Assembly: GCA_023451735.1 (NCBI GenBank)
Contig: JAEXYH010000071.1
Location: 1 to 64,000 of the forward strand
Reading direction: 5' to 3'
DNA: 64,000 nt
Source: Pseudomonadota bacterium
GTDB taxonomy: Bacteria > Pseudomonadota > Alphaproteobacteria > Rhizobiales > Rhizobiaceae
Positions 15,995 through 24,279 of this stretch are shown here, piece by piece (the stretch's first letter is position 1; every line of letters starts with the position of its first letter). Under the pieces are notes generated by a model, which was not told the origin of the DNA, did not search any database, and saw only the letters and a program-made list of their open reading frames with translations. A program made the position numbers and the translations under genes.

Positions 15995-16348
15995 ATGACA
16001 CTCATCGATCTCGACACGCTGAAGGCGCACCTGCGCGTGCTGCACGATGACGAAGATGCCGAGATCGAGCTTTACGGCGCAGCCGCTGAAGCGATTGTTA
16101 TCGAGCATCTTGATCGCGTCGTTGTTGCCGCGGATGCGACGCTGCCTGCCGAAGGCGAGGAGGGTTACGACCCTGACGCCATCAAGGTCACGAAGCCAAT
16201 CATCGCCGCCATCCTTCTGGTTGCCGGCGACCTCTATGAGGTGCGCGAAGCCGATCCGAGGCTGACCGGGGATTCGGTTCTACCTCGGGCAGTGCGCGCG
16301 CTTATTGCGCCGTACCGCGTTTGGCGCTCGCTTCCTGAGATCTGCTGA
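15995..16348 (+). CDS. Head-tail connector (gp6-like)
   Basis: A 117-residue helical protein of the HK97 gp6 / phage_QLRG group: an N-terminal LDTLKAHLRVLHDDEDAEIELYGAAAEAI block, then KPIIAAILLVAGDLYEVRE, and a C-terminal LPRAVRALIAPYR. The family forms the ring under the portal. Its TGA overlaps the ATG of the next gene. Length and order fit well. Confidence 0.85.
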   Translation: MTLIDLDTLKAHLRVLHDDEDAEIELYGAAAEAIVIEHLDRVVVAADATLPAEGEEGYDPDAIKVTKPIIAAILLVAGDLYEVREADPRLTGDSVLPRAVRALIAPYRVWRSLPEIC

Positions 16349-16527
16349 TGTGGGTTCGGTTCACGCGCCGCCACGTCTGGAAAGCCACGCCCGGCACGAG
16401 CATCGCTTATCGACCTGACGGCGGTCCATTCAAGGACGGCCGCTATTCCGTCACGCGCGAATGCGCCAACGATGCCGTCGCCAAGGGCGCCGGGTCGAAA
16501 GTCCCAGCACCCAAGAGGCAGAAATGA
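16348..16527 (+). CDS. Small basic phage protein
   Basis: A 59-residue basic protein (MWVRFTRRHVWKATPGTS at the start) whose ATG overlaps the stop of the connector gene and whose TGA overlaps the next ATG. Proteins of this shape occur between connector and head-closure genes in Rhizobiales phages. The DGRYSVTRECANDAV stretch reads like a conserved core. The function is unknown; coupling on both sides supports the call. Confidence 0.6.
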   Translation: MWVRFTRRHVWKATPGTSIAYRPDGGPFKDGRYSVTRECANDAVAKGAGSKVPAPKRQK

Positions 16528-16730
16528 TCAAACGTGAGACATGGTGGTCGCAGATTGGCGGCACATGGGTAGAGCAACCTGCCGCATGGTATGTCGCCCC
16601 GCTGCGCCTGCTCGGGTCGTTCGGCCAGTTCGTGCTAGACGTCAAGATAGGCGTTGATCTCGGCGATAGCTGGCCCTCTGCAATCCGCTTCGCCTGGTCA
16701 AACTGGGGCTGGCAGACCGCAAAAGCATGA
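16524..16730 (+). CDS. Small tryptophan-rich phage protein
   Basis: A 68-residue protein with eight tryptophans (ETWWSQIGGTWVEQ and RFAWSNWGW). It starts and ends by ATGA overlaps with its neighbours, so it is translated as part of the connector operon. There is no clear membrane helix, and I do not recognise a family. The position suggests an accessory of head completion, without direct evidence. Confidence 0.6.
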   Translation: MIKRETWWSQIGGTWVEQPAAWYVAPLRLLGSFGQFVLDVKIGVDLGDSWPSAIRFAWSNWGWQTAKA

Positions 16731-17071
16731 GTGCCGGCAAACGACGGCAACTCCTGCTGATGCAGCGACGCGCCTTGGTAGACGATGGCTACGGCAATGA
16801 GCGGGCAGGCGACTTCGCCACCGTGTTCGAGACCACCGCAGAACTCGTGCCGATGAAGGGCAGCGAGCCTGTTATTGCGGCTCGCCTGACCGGCACGCAG
16901 CCGTACGTCGTCCGCATCCCGAGCTGCGCCGCAGCGCGAGACGTTGGGACAGCCTGGCGCATCGTCGACAAGCGAGATCCTCGCCGGATCTTCAACGTCA
17001 CGTCGGTATCCGACATCGACCAGAAGAACCGGACTATCGATATCATGGCAACGCAGGGAGAGGCGGCATGA
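16727..17071 (+). CDS. Head-tail adaptor / head closure protein
   Basis: A 114-residue beta-rich protein of the phage head-tail joining family. It begins SAGKRRQLLLMQRRALVDDGYGN, the usual basic arm, continues with TVFETTAELVPMKGSE, a YVVRIPSCA strand and WRIVDKRDPRRIFNVTSV, and ends with IDIMATQGE. It forms the stopper between connector and tail. ATGA overlaps join it to both neighbours. Confidence 0.85.
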   Translation: MSAGKRRQLLLMQRRALVDDGYGNERAGDFATVFETTAELVPMKGSEPVIAARLTGTQPYVVRIPSCAAARDVGTAWRIVDKRDPRRIFNVTSVSDIDQKNRTIDIMATQGEAA

Positions 17072-17556
17072 TGTCCGCCCAGCTGCGAGGCCGTGAGGCC
17101 TTGATGCGCCGGCTTAATCAGCTCGCCCCAAACGTCGAGAAGTACACCGCCGAAGCCAAACTCAAGGCGGCAGATATGCTTGCTGACGAGATCCGCACTC
17201 GCGCGCCAACCGGTGCCACGCTCGAGTACATGGAAAGCATCGAGGGCGATCTGCTATCGAGCCGACCTGCTCAAGAGCGCGTGAACATCACCGCCACCAA
17301 AGATCCTGGCGCGACCGGCATCTTCGCACGCTTCTATTGGCGCTTTCTGGAATTCGGTACTGCTCCCCACAGCACCGTCAAAGGTGGCGGCACGGTCCTT
17401 GGCAAGAAGCAGGCACAGGCCAGCGGCATAGGTATGCATCCCGGTTCTCCGGCACAGCCGCATATTTTTCCTCAGTACCGGGCAGCGAAGCCCCGTATCC
17501 GGCGAATGATCCTCGCCGCTGTCAATAAAGCGGTGCGCGAAGCCCGCAAGAGGTAG
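17068..17556 (+). CDS. HK97 gp10-family tail/neck protein
   Basis: A 162-residue protein of the HK97-gp10 group. The first third is helical (RGREALMRRLNQLAPNVEKY and KAADMLADEIRTRAPTG). A central block holds the conserved FYWRFLEFGTAPHS, and the end has HPGSPAQPHIFPQYRAAKPRI with the typical proline-histidine signature. This protein joins the tail to the neck. The overlap with its upstream neighbour and the two-base gap to the next gene show one operon. Confidence 0.88.
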   Translation: MMSAQLRGREALMRRLNQLAPNVEKYTAEAKLKAADMLADEIRTRAPTGATLEYMESIEGDLLSSRPAQERVNITATKDPGATGIFARFYWRFLEFGTAPHSTVKGGGTVLGKKQAQASGIGMHPGSPAQPHIFPQYRAAKPRIRRMILAAVNKAVREARKR

Positions 17557-17558
17557 CG

Positions 17559-17966
17559 ATGTCCGCCGAACTTGAACTGCAAGGCGCCATCAACACGCGC
17601 CTTAGGGCCGACGTGCCACTCACCGCGCTCATCAACAAGCGAGTTTATGACCAGCCTCCTACACCAGTCACATTTCCATATGTAACGATCGGCGAGGCGC
17701 AGGGCATCCAGGATGACGCCACCTGCGTCATTGGTGAGAAGGTCTATTTGACCTTGCATGCCTGGTCTCAGGCAGTCGGGTATCCCGAAGTCAAACGCAT
17801 CGCGGCGGCGGTGAAGGAAAGTCTTCATCTCGCGCCCCTGACCCTGCCGTCTTATCGACTGGTGTCCATCCTTCATCGTCAGGCCCGCGTGTTTCGCGAT
17901 GCCGACGGTCTGACCAGCCACGCGGTCATCGAACTCGTGGCCTCGGTTCACAAGCCGCTGTCGTAG
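17559..17966 (+). CDS. DUF3168 tail completion protein (gp17-like)
   Basis: A 135-residue protein of the DUF3168 family: ELQGAINTRLRADVPLTALI at the start, RVYDQPPTPVTFPYVTIGE in the middle, then LTLHAWSQAVGYPEVKRIA and a final HAVIELVASV. Members cap the tail tube at its head end. Length and place between gp10-like and tube genes are standard. Confidence 0.88.
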   Translation: MSAELELQGAINTRLRADVPLTALINKRVYDQPPTPVTFPYVTIGEAQGIQDDATCVIGEKVYLTLHAWSQAVGYPEVKRIAAAVKESLHLAPLTLPSYRLVSILHRQARVFRDADGLTSHAVIELVASVHKPLS

Positions 17967-17996
17967 CGGATCTCACACAATTTTTGGAGTTGCCAC

Positions 17997-18428
17997 ATGG
18001 CAGACGGCGAACAGCTGGGCAGACTGCTGCTCATTAAGGTTGGCGATGGCGCTGACCCGGAAGTATTTTCCAATCTCTGCGGCCTCAAGGATCGCAGTTT
18101 CGATCTCTCGGCCAACTCGGTCGATACGACCAAGCCAAGCTGCACCAATCCCGGTGGCGTGGTTCAGAAAACTGGGCGTCCAGGCATTTCCAGCCGCACA
18201 TTCCAGGGCAATGGCACGTTCGTGTCGAGCACCATCATGAAGGCTTTCATGGGCAAGGTGATCAACACTCTGATCTTTAATGCTCAGGTCATCGTTCCTG
18301 GCCTCGGCACGTTCGAAGGTCCATACTTCGTGACCAACTTCCAGGCCAGCGGCGACATGGAAAACGACCTGCAGTTCAGCGCCACATTTGAAGCTGCCGG
18401 CGAGCTTGAATTCACGGCGGAGGCTTAA
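17997..18428 (+). CDS. Phage tail tube (major tail) protein
   Basis: A 143-residue protein of the TP901-1-like tail tube family: GRLLLIKVGDGADPEVFSNL, then RSFDLSANSVDTTKPS and a C-terminal PYFVTNFQASGDMENDLQF segment followed by TFEAAGELEFT. These match the beta-sandwich tube subunits also used by gene transfer agents of alphaproteobacteria. It is preceded by a TTTTTGGAGTTG ribosome site and followed at once by the chaperone gene. Confidence 0.87.
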   Translation: MADGEQLGRLLLIKVGDGADPEVFSNLCGLKDRSFDLSANSVDTTKPSCTNPGGVVQKTGRPGISSRTFQGNGTFVSSTIMKAFMGKVINTLIFNAQVIVPGLGTFEGPYFVTNFQASGDMENDLQFSATFEAAGELEFTAEA

Positions 18429-18431
18429 TCC

Positions 18432-18791
18432 ATGGCTGTAGAGGAGAAGCCTTTCCCGCTGGCTGTGAATGAGGCGCGCGGCGAAGTCGCGCTATGGGTC
18501 GACGATGTGCCGCTCGTTCTTGCAGCTGAGATGGGCGGCCTAACAGCCGTCTCTACTCGGCTGGGGTGTAAGTCACTCAACGACCTGTTTCTTCGCCTAT
18601 CGGACGTCGAGGCGGCAGCCACGATCGCCGGCATTGAGCTTTTGACCGTCAAGGGCAAGCCGCTCGAAGCTATCCAGAAGATCAAACTGAAGCACTTCGG
18701 TGCCTGCCGCGCGGCATTCATGGCTGTCCTCGCTCATCACTTTGATGAGGAAGACGAGGGAAACGTCGAAGCCGCCAATCAGGCGGCGTAG
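18432..18791 (+). CDS. Tail assembly chaperone, short form (G-like)
   Basis: A 119-residue tail assembly chaperone of the gene-transfer-agent-related family: NEARGEVALWVDDVPLVLAA at the start, GLTAVSTRLGCKSLNDLFLR, then KLKHFGACRAAFMAVLAHHFD. It is translated to the TAG at 18789. A -1 slippery heptamer at 18758 lets a fraction of ribosomes enter the frame that ends at 19015, giving a 194-residue long form, as with lambda G and G-T. Both products help the tape measure recruit tube subunits. Confidence 0.85.
   Translation: MAVEEKPFPLAVNEARGEVALWVDDVPLVLAAEMGGLTAVSTRLGCKSLNDLFLRLSDVEAAATIAGIELLTVKGKPLEAIQKIKLKHFGACRAAFMAVLAHHFDEEDEGNVEAANQAA
18758..18787 (+). promoter_or_regulatory. Programmed -1 frameshift signal
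   Basis: The heptamer GGGAAAC (18758-18764) is read in zero frame as G GGA AAC, the canonical X XXY YYZ form and one base different from lambda GGGAAAG. Six bases downstream stands a perfect hairpin GCCGCC, AATCA, GGCGGC (18771-18787), just before the zero-frame TAG. The -1 frame is open from 18749 to 19015 and has no ATG, GTG or TTG before 18824. Confidence 0.85.
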
Positions 18792-19015
18792 CCGACGACG
18801 CGCCTTTCCCATGGCGGCAATGGATGCGGATCGGAATCGGCGGCCTCAAATGGAGGCCTGCCGACTTCTGGTCTTCGACGATGACTGAGTTCTTCGAGGC
18901 CATCAATGGCCACAACGAAGCGCAGGGCGGCGAGGATCAAGGCAAGCCATCGGCATCACCGAACGCGGCGCCAACTAACCGCGAAATGGCTGCGCTGCTG
19001 GCGAAGTATGGGTGA
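18764..19015 (+). CDS. Tail assembly chaperone, frameshift extension (T-like)
   Basis: This is the part added to the chaperone after a -1 shift at 18764: 83 residues. It contains DDAPFPWRQWMRIGIGGLKW followed by RPADFWSSTMTEFFEAI, a close match in pattern to the APFPW..G.G.L...P..FW..TP.E motif of the small tail chaperone found after the GTA tail gene. Starting only at ATG 18824 would cut off the conserved APFPW part, so the fused reading is preferred. The C-terminus is NREMAALLAKYG. Confidence 0.8.
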   Translation, partial: RRSRQSGGVADDAPFPWRQWMRIGIGGLKWRPADFWSSTMTEFFEAINGHNEAQGGEDQGKPSASPNAAPTNREMAALLAKYG

Positions 19016-19018
19016 CCC

Positions 19019-19156
19019 TCATTTCTTTTTCTTGTCGGGGCGCTGAGACAGGGCAGAACCCGCAGCAGTTTTGCTGTCTTTCCCTGTTCGGTCGTCCTTA
19101 AGCACCTTCGACGCAGCTTTGCCTGCCTTAGTGCCAGTCTTCTCATTCTTCGCCAT
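19019..19156 (-). CDS. Small lysine-rich conserved protein
   Basis: A 45-residue protein on the opposite strand within the tail operon. It has the pattern KAASKVLKDDRTGKDSKTAA followed by GSALSQ, which I know as a widely distributed small protein of unknown role in proteobacteria. It starts at ATG 19156 behind a GGAGGAGAAC site. It occupies the gap between the chaperone and the tape measure and must be expressed against late transcription, a typical moron position. Confidence 0.65.
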   Translation of the reverse strand: MAKNEKTGTKAGKAASKVLKDDRTGKDSKTAAGSALSQRPDKKKK

Positions 19157-19279
19157 GCGGTTCTCCTCCGAATCGGCTGTTGCAAGTAAATGATGTTTGC
19201 AACCAAGAGAGGAGTCAACTGACCGGCCATACATACTTGCCCGCCATCGCGCGGGCTTCCTCATTTCTAGGATGCTCGC

Positions 19280-22200
19280 ATGGCGGTCGACAATTCCGAT
19301 GACCTGATTATCAGCATTTCGACCGACCAGGCCACGCTTCGCCGCAGTATCAAACGGATCGAGGCTGACGTTGGTACTATGGCGAACGTCATCAAGCGCC
19401 AATTTGATGCGGTCGGCAAGTCGGTCGATAACTCACTGACCACTTCGCTGCAGAACCGCATCAACGCCATGACAGGCGTCGGAGTGCAGGCAGCAAAGGA
19501 ATGGACAGGAGCGCTCGCGGATCAGGGGAAAGAGCTTGAGCGCCTTCGCGCTCGCTATTCGCCGCTGTTCAACACAATTAACAACTACAAGGCCGCCGTT
19601 GCAGACATTCGGCGGGCTCATGCTGTCGGGGCAATCTCGTCCAATGAGATGGCAGCGGCTATCAGCCGTGAGCGTCAGGCGGCTCTTGCTGCGACAGCGG
19701 CAATCAAGGGCCGTAATCAGGCGCTCCAGGCCACAGTCGTGACATCTGGCGGTCGTGGCGGGGCAAACAGCTTCAACACCTCCAACCTGGCTGCGCAGGG
19801 CTTCGACGTCGCAGCAACCGCGGCTTTCATGCCATGGTACACGGTCGCCCTTCAGCAAGGTCCGCAGGTCGCTCAGGTATTCAACGATATCCGGAGCAGC
19901 GGATCGGCCATCGGGCCGGCAGTTGCCGGAGCCTTTGCGCAAATCATCAATCCCGTATCGCTCGTTACAATCGGCGTGATCGGGGCAACTGCAGCGCTTA
20001 TTCAGTACGTCGCCAGCTCGACTAAGGTCAAATCCGCAGACGAGCTTCTCAAAGGCCACGCCGAGACCGTTGCGCTTCTCAAGGATCGTTACGGCGATGC
20101 CGCGCAAGGCCTTCGCGAGTACGTCAACGAAGGCATGAGCGGCACGGTCGTCGATATTCGGGACCGGCTCAAAGATGCTCGCGCCGCGATCGTTGACGCA
20201 GCAGGCGCCAGAAGCACCTATTCTACGGAAATCGCACCGTTCGTCAGCACGACGGATTCGAAGACAGTCAGCGATTACCGAAATGCGTTTATCGAACTCA
20301 GGAAGTCTATTCGCGATGGCGAACCGGACCTTTTGAAGTTCCGCGACGCGATGGCTCGTATCGCCGACAATCCAGAGGTACCGAAGAAGGTCCGCGAACT
20401 CGCTGAGGAAATGCGCGAGTTCGATCCTGAGGTCGTCAAGGTTGCCCGATCGATCCCTGCAATGGTGCAGCAGCTAGACCTCATCGAGGGGACAGCTGAT
20501 AGGCAGGCTCTTGCGATCGGCCGCCTTTCAAAGGCTCTTCGTGACCTCAGTGAGATAGGCGTTGCGCCGCTCACCGATATCGAAAAGGTCGAGGAAGCTT
20601 ATCGGCGGGCCAGGTCAAATGCCTCTACGCGCGAAGAGCGAGATGATGCCGACGCGGCTCGCCGCGCTGCCCTCCGTAGGCTTGATGATGGTAATCCGAC
20701 CGTCACGAACTCCGACGGCAACACAACCAACGTTCCGATCCCGGGCCAGAAGCCAGTCACACTAGGCGACAAGCCGGACGCGGAATCGAAGAAGGCAGAA
20801 ACCGCCGCCCAGCGCGCGGCTAACGCCTACCGCGACCTCAAGAAGTCGGCTGACGATCGCATCGCTCAGATGCAGATGGAAACGGCGCTGCTCGGCAAAT
20901 TTGGCGTCGAGGCTGATGCTGCCCGGTTCGCCCTAGATCTGCTCCAGCAGTCCGAGGACAAGGGACGGTCTCTCAATGACGCCCAGCGGAAAGAACTGGC
21001 GCAGAAGGTCGAGCTTTACCGGCAATATTCGGAGCAACTGGCCAAAGCGAAGCTACAGCAGGATCTGCTAGAGCAGCGGCGCTACAACTCAATGTCGGCG
21101 CAAGACCAGCAGGTCTACACGACGCTGAAGCAGTATGGCCTGTCGACCGACCTCAACAGCCAAGAGGCTGGACAGATCCGGCAGTCTTTGCGGGATGAAG
21201 CTTTCCGGGACGACATCAAAGCTTTCGCGTCCGACTTCAAGAACAATCTGCTGAATAGTGGCGGAGATATCGGCAAGGCCTTCGCCATGTCGCTCCAGAA
21301 CGCATTGCTCGATCAAGCCTCGAAGATGTGGGACAACCTCATTCAGCAGGTGTTCGGCGGCGTTTCCGCACCGGGCAGTCCGGCTGGCGGCGTCAGCGCT
21401 GTTGGGGCGGCCATCTTTAGTGGCGCCGGCTCCGGCAAGAGTGCAGGTGGCGCAGTTGATCTAGCCGGTGGTCTCCTCGGAAAGTCCGAGACCGCCAACC
21501 GAGGCCAGATCAATTCCTTCCTGAAGGCTGGCGGTGTCGACCTCGATGCGGCCCAGCAGGCTTGGTGCGCGGGCTTTGTCAATTCCTCGCTGGCTCAGAT
21601 CGGGGTGAAGGGTAGCGGCTCTAACGTCGCGAACTCCTTTCAGAATTGGGGATCGGCGATCGATCCGTCGAGCGTCATGCGCGGCGATGTTCTTTTGCAG
21701 TCTCGCGGCCTTGGCGCTGGCCAGACTGGCGGCCACGTTGGCTTTGCTACCGGCCAGAGCCGGATGACGGACGGCGGACTGCAATTGCAGATGCTTTCTG
21801 GCAACTCTGGAAATGCCGTTTCCACGACTTGGGTCAACGCGGCCGAGGTTCAGGCAAAACGTGCCACGGAGGCCGCAAGCGCTCTCGCAAGCGTCGCCGA
21901 CAGTTCGAAGGTTGCCACGCAGGGCCTCGGTCAGCTTGGGCAGTTGTCGACGAACTTCTTTCCGGCTGCACCTTCTGCACCTGGCGGTGGCGGTTTTGGC
22001 GGGCTTTTCTCCGGCCTGTTTGGCGGAGGGCTGAGCGCTGCGCAGATTGCCAAATACACGCCGATGGTCGGACTGTTTTCGAACGGCGGCGATGTCAGCG
22101 GCCCAGGGTCCGGTACGAGCGATAGCATTCCGGCGATGCTTTCCGACGGCGAGTTCGTCGTAAAGGCCAGCGCCACCAAAAGGCACCGCGCACTGCTCCA

Positions 22201-22480
22201 TGCCATCAACAATGGCAGGGTAGGGCGCTTCGCTGATGGCGGACTCGTTGGTGGTTCAATCGCCACGCCTGTGGCTCCGACCATGCGCAGCGCCCGCTCG
22301 GCAGCCAATAACAATGCTCCCGGCGTGATGGTCATCCATCTCGACGGCGCCAATGGCGACGAGCACGTCATGGCGCTTGCCAAGCAAGCAGTGACCGACG
22401 GCCTCGGGCAATACAACAAGAACCAAGAGCGCGGTGGCTTCGGCACGGTTCAAGGGCAGTTCACAAAACGAAAGGGCTAA
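19280..22480 (+). CDS. Tail tape measure protein with embedded hydrolase domain
   Basis: A 1066-residue tape measure. Residues 1-130 are coiled coil (STDQATLRRSIKRIEADVGT). A hydrophobic, glycine/alanine-rich stretch near 220-255 (AGAFAQIINPVSLVTIGVIG) is followed by long helical regions. Residues about 745-860 look like an NlpC/P60- or CHAP-like peptidoglycan hydrolase: AQQAWCAGFVNSSLAQIGVK with the candidate Cys near 760, SVMRGDVLL, and GGHVGFATGQ with the candidate His near 819. The C-terminus has SDSIPAMLSDGEFVVKASAT, found in many tail proteins. Length implies a tail of roughly 160 nm by the usual rule. Confidence 0.9.
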   Translation: MAVDNSDDLIISISTDQATLRRSIKRIEADVGTMANVIKRQFDAVGKSVDNSLTTSLQNRINAMTGVGVQAAKEWTGALADQGKELERLRARYSPLFNTINNYKAAVADIRRAHAVGAISSNEMAAAISRERQAALAATAAIKGRNQALQATVVTSGGRGGANSFNTSNLAAQGFDVAATAAFMPWYTVALQQGPQVAQVFNDIRSSGSAIGPAVAGAFAQIINPVSLVTIGVIGATAALIQYVASSTKVKSADELLKGHAETVALLKDRYGDAAQGLREYVNEGMSGTVVDIRDRLKDARAAIVDAAGARSTYSTEIAPFVSTTDSKTVSDYRNAFIELRKSIRDGEPDLLKFRDAMARIADNPEVPKKVRELAEEMREFDPEVVKVARSIPAMVQQLDLIEGTADRQALAIGRLSKALRDLSEIGVAPLTDIEKVEEAYRRARSNASTREERDDADAARRAALRRLDDGNPTVTNSDGNTTNVPIPGQKPVTLGDKPDAESKKAETAAQRAANAYRDLKKSADDRIAQMQMETALLGKFGVEADAARFALDLLQQSEDKGRSLNDAQRKELAQKVELYRQYSEQLAKAKLQQDLLEQRRYNSMSAQDQQVYTTLKQYGLSTDLNSQEAGQIRQSLRDEAFRDDIKAFASDFKNNLLNSGGDIGKAFAMSLQNALLDQASKMWDNLIQQVFGGVSAPGSPAGGVSAVGAAIFSGAGSGKSAGGAVDLAGGLLGKSETANRGQINSFLKAGGVDLDAAQQAWCAGFVNSSLAQIGVKGSGSNVANSFQNWGSAIDPSSVMRGDVLLQSRGLGAGQTGGHVGFATGQSRMTDGGLQLQMLSGNSGNAVSTTWVNAAEVQAKRATEAASALASVADSSKVATQGLGQLGQLSTNFFPAAPSAPGGGGFGGLFSGLFGGGLSAAQIAKYTPMVGLFSNGGDVSGPGSGTSDSIPAMLSDGEFVVKASATKRHRALLHAINNGRVGRFADGGLVGGSIATPVAPTMRSARSAANNNAPGVMVIHLDGANGDEHVMALAKQAVTDGLGQYNKNQERGGFGTVQGQFTKRKG

Positions 22481-22482
22481 CC

Positions 22483-23199
22483 TTGGCGATATACACCAAC
22501 GTGCCGACGCTGGAGGCGAACTTTCTTGCGCCGGTGTCTGTGTCTGTCGACGTTCTCGGCTCGTCCATCTCTGGCGGCCGGAACGGGCAGGGCGAGAGCC
22601 AAACGATCGAGATGTCAGGTGGCGGTCTTCTGACCTCCACCTACACCGATTGCAAGCTCACCGAGCCGGAGCAATACGAGTACGTCAACAGCCTTGGCGC
22701 CAGACTTAATGGCGGATTTCGCTATATCAACGTACCAATCATCACGGACTGGTACGGGCCGTTCGCAGGCCAGAAGCCGATTATTGGCGGCATCCCGCAT
22801 TCCGATGGGTCACTATTCAGTGACACGTCAGGCTACAGCCAGGCAAGCGTCTACGGCGAAATCACCGCGGCGGCCAATCTAAACGCCGGCGTCATCAAGA
22901 TGCGGGTCTACGGGCTTTCCCGGCCGCTACGCTGGTCAGACTGGTCCTCGATCTATCACGAGACCAAAGGCTGGCGCGCTTATCGGTATTGGGAAGTGCT
23001 CGACGTCACCTCCGAGGCCAATCCGGTCTACACGCTGGCCTTGAGCCCTCCTCTTCGTGAGGCGGTCACAGTCGGCACTCGGGTCGAGTTCGCCAGGCCG
23101 CGCTTTGTGGCGAAGTTCAAGGACGGCTTCACGCTCCCCTCGATCGTCGAGGCGTTCTTTGTGACCCAGCAAACCATCCAGTTTTCCGAAGCTTTCTAA
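22483..23199 (+). CDS. Minor tail protein
   Basis: A 238-residue beta-rich protein directly after the tape measure, with a TTG start two bases after its stop. It opens MAIYTNVPTLEANFLAPV and shows repeated Gly/Ser strands and PIITDWYGPFAGQKPIIGGI. Its place corresponds to the distal tail protein, but I do not see the specific Dit motifs. It is followed by two further tail tip genes, so a tail-tip structural role is likely. Confidence 0.65.
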   Translation: MAIYTNVPTLEANFLAPVSVSVDVLGSSISGGRNGQGESQTIEMSGGGLLTSTYTDCKLTEPEQYEYVNSLGARLNGGFRYINVPIITDWYGPFAGQKPIIGGIPHSDGSLFSDTSGYSQASVYGEITAAANLNAGVIKMRVYGLSRPLRWSDWSSIYHETKGWRAYRYWEVLDVTSEANPVYTLALSPPLREAVTVGTRVEFARPRFVAKFKDGFTLPSIVEAFFVTQQTIQFSEAF

Positions 23200-23212
23200 G
23201 CACGAGGTGCCT

Positions 23213-23815
23213 ATGGCCTATGTGCCCGACAACGTCGTTGAGGCGTTGCGCGGAAGCCACCAGCTTGGCCTTTTTCTGCGCATCGATACCGACCCGGCGC
23301 TGCACATCTGGTTCGGCGTCAACGACGTGCCCATCGGTTTCGACAGCATCGACCCTGACGGCACGGTCTACCTTGGAGGAGGGCGCCTTATCGGCCTTCC
23401 TTCGCTCGAGGTGCTTGTGAACGGAACCTCCGATGCCGTTGATTTTACGATCAGCGGCGTGGATCCGGCCACCGGCGCCAAAATGCTCGACAGCATTCCG
23501 CCGGTGCGCGGCAAAAAGGTTCAGATCGGGCTTACGACGCTCGACCAGTACCACCAGCCGATGAGTAAGATCATTCCGATCTGGACCGGTGTTGCTTCAC
23601 ACCCGAAGGAATCCGGGTCGTACGGGCAGGGCGACGCAGGTGCCACTCTGGCTCTAAGCCTTGCCGTCGTCTCCGGCGAGAACACACGCTCACGGCCATC
23701 CCGGGCGCTGTGGTCCGACGCCATGCAGCGATCGCTCTATCCGACCGATGCCTTCTGTGACGGCGTTGCGCGCCTTGCTCGCGGCATCCAGCCAAAGTGG
23801 CCGGTGTTCAATTGA
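23213..23815 (+). CDS. Tail tip protein (DUF2163-like position)
   Basis: A 200-residue beta-rich protein: LGLFLRIDTDPALHIWFGVN, DPDGTVYLGGGRLIGLPSLE, VDFTISGVDPATG and RGKKVQIGLTTLD. This pattern of a small baseplate hub protein occurs before the NlpC-like gene in alphaproteobacterial siphophages and gene transfer agents. The ATG at 23213 fits the ACGAGG site better than the GTG at 23207. Its stop overlaps the TTG of the next gene. Confidence 0.65.
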   Translation: MAYVPDNVVEALRGSHQLGLFLRIDTDPALHIWFGVNDVPIGFDSIDPDGTVYLGGGRLIGLPSLEVLVNGTSDAVDFTISGVDPATGAKMLDSIPPVRGKKVQIGLTTLDQYHQPMSKIIPIWTGVASHPKESGSYGQGDAGATLALSLAVVSGENTRSRPSRALWSDAMQRSLYPTDAFCDGVARLARGIQPKWPVFN

Positions 23816-24279
23816 CCATCCATGACTTTTTGGCGCGACCCCGCGAATTCCGCTGGGGCGGCGTCGATGGCGAAGACTGCATGACGTTTTGCGCGTCATG
23901 GATCGCCGAGCTGACGGGCAAGGATCCAGCTGCCGAGTTTCGCGGAACCTATCACACAGAGTTCGGCGCCGGGCGGCTGATCGCCAGTTACGGCGGCCTT
24001 GTGCCGCTGACGACAAGGCTACTCGAGCCGCTGGGCTTCACACGCACGACTGACCCGCAACCCGGCGATGTCGGCATCATCAAGTCAATTTCCGAAACCG
24101 ACCGGCGTGCCGGCGAGATGGCCGCCATCCGCTTCGGGCCGCTGTGGGCGACGATGTCGCTCGCGGGCGTGCGCGCCAAGAAGGTCGAGTTCATGGCAGC
24201 GTGGAGAGCGCCCCTTGAGCATGCACCACCAGCGAATGCTGGCGCGGTACGGCCTCGCACAGACGAGCAGCCTGTATAG
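23812..24279 (+). CDS. DUF6950-type NlpC-like tail protein
   Basis: A 155-residue protein read from a TTG that overlaps the previous TGA, giving MTIHDFLARPREFRWGGVDG. The EDCMTFCASWIAELTGKDPA segment supplies the conserved Asp-Cys pair of the NlpC/P60-like DUF6950 group, and RGTY plus PQPGDVGII follow as in cell-wall peptidases of phage tails. The His partner is not obvious, so activity is uncertain. The last 20 residues overlap the start of the tip protein gene. Confidence 0.7.
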   Translation: MTIHDFLARPREFRWGGVDGEDCMTFCASWIAELTGKDPAAEFRGTYHTEFGAGRLIASYGGLVPLTTRLLEPLGFTRTTDPQPGDVGIIKSISETDRRAGEMAAIRFGPLWATMSLAGVRAKKVEFMAAWRAPLEHAPPANAGAVRPRTDEQPV

